Shown here piece after piece: positions 1 through 5,837 of a stretch of DNA of 15,597 bases (positions are counted from its first letter, which is position 1; each line of letters opens with the position of its first letter). Under the pieces are notes generated by a model that saw nothing but the letters and a program-made list of their open reading frames with translations, did not search any database and was not told the origin of the DNA. Made by a program: the position numbers and the translations under genes. The stretch comes from an uncultured Clostridia bacterium (lineage in GTDB: Bacteria; Bacillota; Clostridia; TANB77; CAG-508): positions 1 to 15,597 of the forward strand of contig CAKOVX010000014.1 of NCBI GenBank assembly GCA_934122155.1, in the 5' to 3' direction.

Positions 1-588
1 TTTAAGCAAAAAGTAAATGATTCTGGATTTGTTGGATTTTTAATGCTATTTGGACTTCAATTTGCACAAATATTTTTATTTATAATACCAGGAGAGCCAA
101 TAGAAATATTAGCAGGTTTATGTTATGGAGGCTTATGGGGAACAGTATTTATAATGCTTTCTGCAGCAATAATTTCAGCATTTATATATTTACTAGTTCA
201 TAAACTTGGTAGAGAATTTATATATGAATTTGTAAAACCAGAAAAGATAGAAAAAATAGAAAAAAGTAAACTATTTCAGAATCCTCAAACAATTAGATAT
301 ATACTTTTTATATTATTCTTTATACCAGGAACACCAAAAGATTTACTAACATATATAGCAGCATTACTACCAATAAAACCAACAGAATTTATACTGATAT
401 CAACATTAGCAAGATTTCCATCAGTAATATCTTCAACATTAGCGGGAGCTAGTTTACTAAAAGGAAATTGGAAACTAAGCTTGATTATATATGGTGTAAC
501 ATTTGCAATAGTTGCAGTCGTAGTGTTGATAATGAGAAAACTTGATAAAAATAAAATAACAGACGAAGCAATAAGAACAATACAATAA
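1..588 (+). CDS. VTT/TVP38 (DedA-like) family membrane protein, 5' partial
   Basis: The reading frame is open from base 1, so the N-terminus lies outside the window; the first visible ATG (43) is internal. The protein is very hydrophobic, with about five membrane segments. It carries the two VTT-domain landmarks: an early IIPGEPIEILAGLCYGG block followed by a glycine-rich helix, and a later FFIPGTPKDLLTYIAALLP block with the re-entrant PGTPKD motif. Known relatives (TVP38/TMEM64, DedA) sit in the cytoplasmic membrane and some act as lipid scramblases or support membrane homeostasis. The substrate here cannot be told from sequence. The gene ends in a strong hairpin shared with the convergent toxin-antitoxin operon. 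Family call is firm, function is not. Confidence 0.85.
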   Translation, partial: FKQKVNDSGFVGFLMLFGLQFAQIFLFIIPGEPIEILAGLCYGGLWGTVFIMLSAAIISAFIYLLVHKLGREFIYEFVKPEKIEKIEKSKLFQNPQTIRYILFILFFIPGTPKDLLTYIAALLPIKPTEFILISTLARFPSVISSTLAGASLLKGNWKLSLIIYGVTFAIVAVVVLIMRKLDKNKITDEAIRTIQ

Positions 589-620
589 AAGCTAGTGAGG
601 TTTTAACCTCATTAGCTTTT
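587..620. terminator. Bidirectional intrinsic terminator between convergent genes
   Basis: A 14-bp stem (AAAAGCTAGTGAGG paired with CCTCATTAGCTTTT, one G·U pair) closes a short T/A loop. It is flanked by A's on the left and T's on the right, so it can work on both strands. It ends the VTT gene on the plus strand and the toxin gene on the minus strand, whose stop codon touches it. Confidence 0.85.
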
Positions 621-885
621 ATTTATATATATTACATCTATGTCCAATTTCTAATACTAATACTATTAGTTCACTATCTTTTATTTCACATATTAGTCTA
701 TAATTGCCAATACGATAACGCCACAGACCTGATTTGTTCTCAACCAATCCCTTACCATGAATACGAGGATCATCACAATTTACTAAATTTTTTTCGATCC
801 AACCAATTATTAAAGAACTGGTATATTTATCTAATTTTTTCAAATACTTTTTAGCTTTTTCTGAAAACACTATTTTATATTTCAA
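619..885 (-). CDS. RelE/ParE-superfamily toxin of a type II toxin-antitoxin pair
   Basis: An 88-residue basic protein with the RelE/ParE fold pattern: an N-terminal YKIVFSEKAKKYLKKLDK helix-rich start, a central GLWRYRIGNYRLICEI strand pair, and the C-terminal EIGHRCNIYK ending (family HR-x-x-IY signature). Family members either cleave mRNA in the ribosomal A site (RelE branch) or inhibit gyrase (ParE branch). The RYRIGNYRLIC strand and HRxxIY end favour the RelE-like branch, but the target is not proven. The start is TTG at 885-883, overlapping the antitoxin stop by four bases (TTGA); a GGAG at 900-897 serves as its ribosome site inside the antitoxin gene. This makes translation of the toxin coupled to that of the antitoxin. 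Confidence 0.88.
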   Translation of the reverse strand: MKYKIVFSEKAKKYLKKLDKYTSSLIIGWIEKNLVNCDDPRIHGKGLVENKSGLWRYRIGNYRLICEIKDSELIVLVLEIGHRCNIYK

Positions 886-1103
886 TCTAAATCAAGCTCC
901 TTTTTTACTTCTTCAAGAGTATATGTTTTAGGATTAAGTTCATATTCTTCTACAGCTTTTTCATAACAAGTTAAATCATATTCGTCTTCTATTTTTTCAA
1001 GTAATGCAGTTCTTATTAAATCTGACAAAGAAATATTGTGCATTTCTGCATATGCTTTTATAAGTTTTGTATCTTCTTCATTTAATCTAACTGATATAGT
1101 CAT
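882..1103 (-). CDS. RelB/DUF6290-type ribbon-helix-helix antitoxin
   Basis: A 73-residue acidic protein. Residues 1-45 fit a ribbon-helix-helix DNA-binding domain: a short strand (TISVRLNEEDTKLIKAYA) followed by two helices (NISLSDLIRTALLEKIEDE). The acidic C-terminal tail (to ELDLD) is the part that normally wraps the toxin. The start ATG (1103-1101) has a strong AGGAGG Shine-Dalgarno sequence at about 1118-1111. It is the first gene of a two-gene operon with the RelE-like toxin and should neutralise it and repress the operon; the upstream tandem repeat is the likely operator. Confidence 0.87.
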   Translation of the reverse strand: MTISVRLNEEDTKLIKAYAEMHNISLSDLIRTALLEKIEDEYDLTCYEKAVEEYELNPKTYTLEEVKKELDLD

Positions 1104-1120
1104 TTTTCTCTCCTCCTTAT

Positions 1121-1156
1121 GTAATACATTGTAATACAGAATACTTTAATTGTCAA
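1121..1156 (-). promoter_or_regulatory. Promoter and probable RHH operator of the toxin-antitoxin operon
   Basis: Read on the minus strand, TTGACA (1156-1151) and TACAAT (1133-1128) are separated by exactly 17 bp. Two copies of the 8-mer GTAATACA lie exactly 10 bp apart (1121-1128 and 1131-1138); each contains GTA-A-TAC, symmetric around its centre. They overlap the -10 box and the start site. RHH repressors commonly bind adjacent half-sites about one helical turn apart, so this is inferred to be the autoregulatory operator. Confidence 0.75.
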
Positions 1157-1205
1157 TAATATTATTGATATTTATAAAATATTTTATGCAAAATTAAATT
1201 AGAGT

Positions 1206-1234
1206 TTGACAATAACGAGTAAAAAGCGTATAAT
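1206..1234 (+). promoter_or_regulatory. Promoter of the glyQS T-box transcript
   Basis: A perfect TTGACA (1206-1211), a 17-bp spacer and a perfect TATAAT (1229-1234). Transcription should begin near 1241. It is back to back with the toxin-antitoxin promoter, with a very A/T-rich stretch between the two -35 boxes. Confidence 0.9.
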
Positions 1235-1240
1235 ACTAGT

Positions 1241-1445
1241 ATTGAATATAAATGCGATGAAAAAGAAAAAGTATGCATTTCTTATTTTTAGAGAGTTGAG
1301 TTAGGTGAAAGTCAACATTAAGAAACATATGGGGAGCTTTGGAGCATATTAAATAAAGTGGATTAGTATAAACTAATCAAATAGGGTGGAACCGCGGAAT
1401 AAAACTTTCGTCCCTAGCAATAAAAGCTAGGAATGAAAGTTTTTT
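1241..1445 (+). promoter_or_regulatory. Glycine T-box riboswitch leader
   Basis: The diagnostic T-box sequence AGGGTGGAACCGCG is at 1383-1396 and can pair through AGGG with TCCCT (1411-1415) to form the antiterminator. Upstream, an AGAGAGTTG stretch near 1291 and a hairpin fit stem I. By spacing relative to the GAGCA segment, as in the Bacillus glyQS leader, the specifier triplet is best placed at 1333-1335 (GGA, glycine), which fits the downstream gene. Uncharged tRNA-Gly is expected to stabilise the antiterminator and allow glyQS transcription. T-box identity is certain; the exact specifier is inferred. Confidence 0.93.
1401..1445 (+). terminator. T-box regulated intrinsic terminator
   Basis: A long stem (AAAACTTTC, then CCTAGC, paired with GCTAGG and GAAAGTTTT) with a loop near 1419-1425 is followed by a T run to 1445. 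The 5' arm contains the TCCCT that pairs with the T-box, so terminator and antiterminator exclude each other. Confidence 0.92.
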
Positions 1446-1477
1446 CGATTTCTAGCAAGTAAAAAGGAGGAATTTTT

Positions 1478-2863
1478 ATGTCAGAATTAACAATGGAAAA
1501 ATTAGTAGCATTGTGCAAATCAAGAGGATTTGTTTACCCAGGCTCAGAAATTTACGGAGGTCTAGCTAATGCTTGGGACTACGGCCCTTTAGGAGTAGAG
1601 CTAAAAAACAATGTGAAAAAAGCATGGATGAAAAAATTTGTGCAAGAAAGCAAATATAATGTAGGTCTAGATGCAGCAATACTAATGAACCCTAAAACAT
1701 GGGTGGCTTCTGGTCACGTAGGAGGTTTTAGTGACCCATTAATAGATTGCAAAAATTGCAAAACAAGACATAGAGCTGACAAACTAATTGAAGAATGGGC
1801 TCATGAAAACAATAAAGATATGATTGCAGATGGTATGACAGATGAAGAAATGATTAACTTCATAAAAGAGAATAATATTGTATGCCCTAAATGCGGAGAA
1901 CAAAACTTTACACCAATTAGAAAATTTAACTTAATGTATAAAACATATCAAGGCGTAACAGAAGATAGCAGTTCAGAAATTTACCTAAGACCAGAAACAG
2001 CACAAGGTATATTTGTAAACTTTAAAAATGTACTAAGAACAACAAGAAGAAAACTACCAATGGGAATCGGTCAAGTAGGTAAATCATTTAGAAACGAAAT
2101 TACACCAGGTAACTTCATATTTAGAATTCGTGAATTTGAGCAAATGGAACTTGAATTTTTCTGCAAACCAGGAACAGATATGGAATGGTTTGAATATTGG
2201 AGAGCATTCTGCAAAAATTGGCTTTTAAGCTTAGGAATGAAAGAAGAAAAAATTAGACTAAGAGACCACAGCCCAGAAGAATTATGTTTCTACAGTAAAG
2301 GTACAACAGATATTGAATTTGCATTTCCATTTGGTTGGGGAGAACTATGGGGTATTGCAGATAGAACAGATTATGACTTAAAACAACATGCACAATATTC
2401 AGGAGAAGACTTTACTTACTTAGACCAAGAAACAGGAGAAAAATTTGTGCCATATTGTGTTGAGCCATCACTAGGTTGTGACCGTGTAACATTAGCATTC
2501 TTATGCAATGCTTATGAAGAACAAGAAATTGCAGAAGGAGATGTAAGAACAGTATTACATTTACATCCAGCTTTAGCACCATATAAAGTAGCTGTACTTC
2601 CACTTTCTAAAAAATTAAGTGAAAAAGCAGAAGAAGTATATGCAAAATTATCTAAGAACTTTATGTGTGATTATGATGAAGCAGGAAGCATTGGTAAACG
2701 TTATAGAAGAGAAGACGAAATAGGAACACCATATTGTGTAACAATTGACTTCGACACATTAGAAGATGAATGTGTTACAATTAGAGACAGAGATACAATG
2801 GAACAAGTAAGAGTAAAAATTGATGAACTAGAAAATTGGCTTAGTGAAAAAATTCAATTTTAA
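1478..2863 (+). CDS. glyQS: Glycyl-tRNA synthetase, single-chain (alpha2) type
   Basis: A 461-residue class IIa aminoacyl-tRNA synthetase that charges tRNA-Gly in the cytoplasm, of normal length for the alpha2 type. Seen in order: the N-terminal GFVYPGSEIYGGLANAWDYG signature (17-36); two CxxC pairs at C91/C94 and C136/C139, probably a zinc site in the insertion; RPETAQG (171-177); class II motif 2 around FRNE (204-207) and the following FRIREFEQMELEFF; motif 3 at GCDR (333-336); and an anticodon-binding domain from about 367 to the end. The start ATG follows an AAAGGAGG at 1465-1472. Expression is governed by the T-box just upstream, and a terminator follows, so it is monocistronic. Confidence 0.97.
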   Translation: MSELTMEKLVALCKSRGFVYPGSEIYGGLANAWDYGPLGVELKNNVKKAWMKKFVQESKYNVGLDAAILMNPKTWVASGHVGGFSDPLIDCKNCKTRHRADKLIEEWAHENNKDMIADGMTDEEMINFIKENNIVCPKCGEQNFTPIRKFNLMYKTYQGVTEDSSSEIYLRPETAQGIFVNFKNVLRTTRRKLPMGIGQVGKSFRNEITPGNFIFRIREFEQMELEFFCKPGTDMEWFEYWRAFCKNWLLSLGMKEEKIRLRDHSPEELCFYSKGTTDIEFAFPFGWGELWGIADRTDYDLKQHAQYSGEDFTYLDQETGEKFVPYCVEPSLGCDRVTLAFLCNAYEEQEIAEGDVRTVLHLHPALAPYKVAVLPLSKKLSEKAEEVYAKLSKNFMCDYDEAGSIGKRYRREDEIGTPYCVTIDFDTLEDECVTIRDRDTMEQVRVKIDELENWLSEKIQF

Positions 2864-2887
2864 TAAAAAACTTGCAATATATTTATT

Positions 2888-2921
2888 AAATAGTATATAA
2901 TCTTTTATATACTATTTTTTT
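2888..2921 (+). terminator. Intrinsic terminator after glyQS
   Basis: An 11-bp stem (AAATAGTATAT, 2888-2898, with ATATACTATTT, 2907-2917) is followed by a T run to 2921. The Shine-Dalgarno AGGAGA of the next gene begins immediately after the T tract, leaving no room for a separate promoter. The ATP-grasp gene therefore probably depends on read-through or on a promoter inside this hairpin region. Confidence 0.75.
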
Positions 2922-2932
2922 AGGAGAAATTA

Positions 2933-3922
2933 ATGGGAAATATTATATATATATTAAAAAGATTAAAAACCATGGATAAAAAGGCCATGATTGAAAAGAT
3001 TAATTCAATACACGATAAGACAAAAATGTCAAAATTAAAAATATTTTTGGATATGCAAAAATGTGCAAGACGTTATGGCGCAGGATATATGGATTATGAT
3101 TTGTTTGAAATGTATAATTTGACAGATGAACAAAGAAATACGTATTTAACAAGAGGAAGAAACAATAATTTTGTAACTAAATATTGTGATATGGATACAC
3201 TTCACTATTTTCAAAACAAAGATGAATTCAATAGCACATTTAATAAATATTTAAAGAGAGATTGGATAAAAGTAAATGGTACTCCAAAAGAAGATGTTAT
3301 AAAATTTTTAGAAAAACATCCTACATTTATGGCAAAGCCAATTGACGGAGGATGTGGTAAAGGAATAGAAAAAATTAAAACTTCAGACTATAATTCTTTG
3401 GATGAATTATATAGTTATCTAATTAAAGAAGGACATAATTTTGAATTAGAAGAAGTTATAAAGCAACATCCAGATGTAGCTAAAATATATTCAAATTCAA
3501 TTAACACAGTAAGAATAGTAACAGTAGTTACAACAGAAGATGGAAAATCACTTTTAACAATACCAAAAGAACAAAGAAAAAATGTTAAGCTAGAACCACA
3601 TATAATATGTGCATATTTTAGAATTGGAAATAATGGAAAATGTGTAGATAATTTTAATAGTGGTGGAATGGTTGCACCAGTAGACGAAAAAACAGGTGTG
3701 GTAACACAACTTGCAATTGATAAACAAAAAAATATATATGAAAAGCACCCACAAACAGGTGAAACTATAAAAGGTTTTAAATTTCCATATTGGAATGAAG
3801 CAATTGAACTTTGTAAAAAAGCATGCCAAGAGATACCTGAAATGGGATATGTTGGATGGGACGTAGCATTTACACCAGATGGACCGTTATTTGTTGAAGC
3901 AAATGAATTTCCACGGACATGA
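2933..3922 (+). CDS. Sugar-transfer-associated ATP-grasp protein, apparently frameshifted at the 3' end
   Basis: A 329-residue product in the present frame, resembling the ATPgrasp_ST family found beside polysaccharide genes. Visible parts: a helical N-terminal region (1-130), the nucleotide-binding MAKPIDGGCGKGIEKI loop (133-148, K135), a LEEVIKQHP segment (172-180) and the metal-binding GWD...GPLFVEANEFP end (309-327). Members are thought to ligate acceptors by an acyl-phosphate route in envelope glycan or lipid modification; the substrate is unknown. After Pro327 the frame reads Arg-Thr-stop. Skipping one base at 3914 gives GHDIYQLPAHTPEKIG and a stop at 3990-3992 (352 residues), matching the family's usual FPGHD ending. 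So either a recent frameshift mutation or a sequence error is present. A flippase gene follows on the same strand. Confidence 0.85.
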   Translation: MGNIIYILKRLKTMDKKAMIEKINSIHDKTKMSKLKIFLDMQKCARRYGAGYMDYDLFEMYNLTDEQRNTYLTRGRNNNFVTKYCDMDTLHYFQNKDEFNSTFNKYLKRDWIKVNGTPKEDVIKFLEKHPTFMAKPIDGGCGKGIEKIKTSDYNSLDELYSYLIKEGHNFELEEVIKQHPDVAKIYSNSINTVRIVTVVTTEDGKSLLTIPKEQRKNVKLEPHIICAYFRIGNNGKCVDNFNSGGMVAPVDEKTGVVTQLAIDKQKNIYEKHPQTGETIKGFKFPYWNEAIELCKKACQEIPEMGYVGWDVAFTPDGPLFVEANEFPRT

Positions 3923-4057
3923 TATATACCAATTACCAGCTCACACGCCAGAAAAAATAGGAATGATGCCAAAATTTAATTTTGAAAAATGAGCGATTTG
4001 TATTGATAGCAATAGAAGTATAAAAGTAAATAAAAAATAACAACAGAAAGGAACCAA

Positions 4058-5701
4058 ATGGAACAAAAAGAAACAAAAAAAGGAACATCCTTTATGAAAA
4101 ATGTGCTAATTTTAATGTTTGCGCAAATAATGGTAAAAATATTAGGACTAGTATATAAATTTGTAATAACCAATTTTGAAGGATTTGGAGATACAGGACT
4201 AGGCTATTATTCAGCAGGATACCAAATATATTCTCTACTATTAGCCTTGTCATCAATAGGTATACCAAGTGTTGTTTCAAAATTAGTTTCGGAGAGAATT
4301 GCAAAAGGTGATAACAAAGGAGCACAAAGAATATTCAAAATATGTATGGCCTTTTTTGTAGGAATTGGAATCATATTATCTTTAGGATTGTTTATAGGAG
4401 CAGAATATATTGCAACTACAATATATGATGTAGCAGATACAAAATATGTTATGCAAGTATTAGCACCAGCAATTGCATTTGTTTCAGCATCAGCAGTGTT
4501 TAGAGGATATTTTGCTGGAATGAATGATATGAAACCTACAAGTTATTCACAAATTATAGAGCAATTATTTAATTGTGTTTTATCAATAACTTTTGTATAT
4601 GCATTACTTGGCAGAGAGCCATATATAATGGCAGCAGGAGGAAATTTATCAACTACCTTAGCCATAATTTTAACATTTGTGTATTTAATTATATACTACA
4701 AAAAAAGAAAATTAAAAATAGACCCAAAGCAAAAATCAGAAGAAGAAGACCTAACAGCAGCAAAATTATTAAAAAAGATTCTTATAATTTCAATACCTGT
4801 TACAATTAGCTCAATAATATCAGTTGTAAGTCCACTAATAGACACAGCAACAGTAAGCAGGTGTATACAAGCGGCATTTGCTAATATGTATCCAGTAAAA
4901 GAACAGCTGGAAGCTCTAGCGATGAGTAAAAATGGAATATTATCAAAAGTAGATACATTAGTAAATTTGCCAATAGCAGTAAATGTTGCATTCTCAACAG
5001 CTTTGGTACCAGCAATATCTGGAGCTATTGCTCAAAAGGATATGACAACAGCCTCAAAAAGAATGACATTTTCAATGTTTGCTTCGTTATTAATAGTTTT
5101 GCCATGTGCAGCAGGTTTTATATCACTAGCTCAGCCAATACTTAATCTAATTTATCCGACAGCAAGTGATGGTGCAGAGGTATTGATGGTATATGCAATT
5201 GCAATGATATTTATTGCACTAAACCAGACAATAAATGGAGGTTTATATGGACTAAACAAAACATACATACCAGCAATTGCGTTAATAGTAGGAATAATAA
5301 TTAAATTTGTATTAAATATAGTATTAATTAGCAACCCTAATATTGAAATAATGGGAGCTGGAATAAGTACAATAATATGCCAATTTGTTGCATTTTTAAT
5401 ATGTGCTATATCGTTACAAAAAAATATAAAGCTACATTTAAAATGTTGGAGAATGGTAATAGCACCAATATTTGCATCAATATTTATGGGAGTATGTACA
5501 TATTTTATAAACCAAGGTCTAAATACAATGATTGGGCAAAATATGAGTACAATCATATCAATTATTTTAGGAGCAGTAATTTATATAATTACTATATTTG
5601 TTTTAAAAATTCTAAAAAAAGAAGACATTATGATGATACCATTTGGAACAAAAATATATGCAGTTTTGGTTAAACTAAGGCTAGCAAGCAATGATGAATA
5701 A
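4058..5701 (+). CDS. SpoVB/MurJ-like lipid-linked saccharide flippase (MOP superfamily)
   Basis: A 547-residue polytopic membrane protein with about 14 predicted membrane helices, typical of the MATE/MOP exporter superfamily polysaccharide branch. The opening MKNVLILMFAQIMVKILGLVYKFVI and YYSAGYQIYSLLLALSSIGIPSVVSKL segments are characteristic of the SpoVB/YtgP/MurJ-like group in Bacillota. A charged cytoplasmic loop lies near residues 207-230 (YKKRKLKIDPKQKSEEED). Relatives move undecaprenyl-linked intermediates, including lipid II, across the cytoplasmic membrane. Whether this one acts in peptidoglycan, spore cortex or another glycan cannot be told. It starts at ATG 4058 after AGAAAGGA and lies 65 bases past the restored ATP-grasp stop, so the two are probably co-transcribed and serve one envelope function. 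Confidence 0.88.
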   Translation: MEQKETKKGTSFMKNVLILMFAQIMVKILGLVYKFVITNFEGFGDTGLGYYSAGYQIYSLLLALSSIGIPSVVSKLVSERIAKGDNKGAQRIFKICMAFFVGIGIILSLGLFIGAEYIATTIYDVADTKYVMQVLAPAIAFVSASAVFRGYFAGMNDMKPTSYSQIIEQLFNCVLSITFVYALLGREPYIMAAGGNLSTTLAIILTFVYLIIYYKKRKLKIDPKQKSEEEDLTAAKLLKKILIISIPVTISSIISVVSPLIDTATVSRCIQAAFANMYPVKEQLEALAMSKNGILSKVDTLVNLPIAVNVAFSTALVPAISGAIAQKDMTTASKRMTFSMFASLLIVLPCAAGFISLAQPILNLIYPTASDGAEVLMVYAIAMIFIALNQTINGGLYGLNKTYIPAIALIVGIIIKFVLNIVLISNPNIEIMGAGISTIICQFVAFLICAISLQKNIKLHLKCWRMVIAPIFASIFMGVCTYFINQGLNTMIGQNMSTIISIILGAVIYIITIFVLKILKKEDIMMIPFGTKIYAVLVKLRLASNDE

Positions 5702-5707
5702 AGCAAG

Positions 5708-5749
5708 AAAAAAGTAAAGAAAAATCTGAAAAATTTCTTTACTTTTTTT
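5708..5749 (+). terminator. Intrinsic terminator after the flippase gene
   Basis: A long A/T-rich stem (AAAAAAGTAAAGAAA with TTTCTTTACTTTTTT) around a loop near 5724-5733 ends in a run of seven T's. Its 3' arm also supplies the -35 box of the ppdK promoter. Confidence 0.85.
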
Positions 5750-5766
5750 GTACCTATATGTATAAT
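5738..5766 (+). promoter_or_regulatory. Probable ppdK promoter overlapping the upstream terminator
   Basis: TTTACT (5738-5743), a 17-bp spacer and a perfect TATAAT (5761-5766). The -35 box lies in the 3' arm of the flippase terminator. The start site would be near 5773. Confidence 0.65.
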
Positions 5767-5773
5767 TAAAAAT

Positions 5774-5799
5774 GTTATGGGCAAAAATTTACTCATAAC
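5774..5799 (+). other. Hairpin at the predicted 5' end of the ppdK mRNA
   Basis: GTTATGGG (5774-5781) pairs with CTCATAAC (5792-5799), eight pairs with one G·U, around a 10-base A/T loop. No T run follows, so it is not a terminator. Given the predicted start near 5773 it would cap the very 5' end of the mRNA, as stabilising hairpins do; alternatively it is a DNA operator. Confidence 0.4.
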
Positions 5800-5837
5800 A
5801 AATATTGTTGTTAAAACAAATTTTAAGGAGGTTCTTT

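Noticed and set aside
3914..3916. Programmed +1 frameshifting in the ATP-grasp gene.
   Set aside because: CCA CGG is not a known slippery site, the shifted pairing at CAC does not fit the proline tRNA, and there is no stop codon or Shine-Dalgarno-like stimulator at the site. Mutation or sequence error is more likely.
3415..3972. A 185-codon open frame on the minus strand opposite the ATP-grasp gene (and similar antisense frames elsewhere).
   Set aside because: It lies fully within a conserved gene, has no convincing ribosome site, and its residues reflect the opposite-strand codons of an A-rich gene.
5805..5837. An 11-residue N-terminal extension of PPDK from an upstream TTG.
   Set aside because: It would overlap the strong AAGGAGG that serves ATG 5838, and the family's N-terminus matches MSQKYVYLF.
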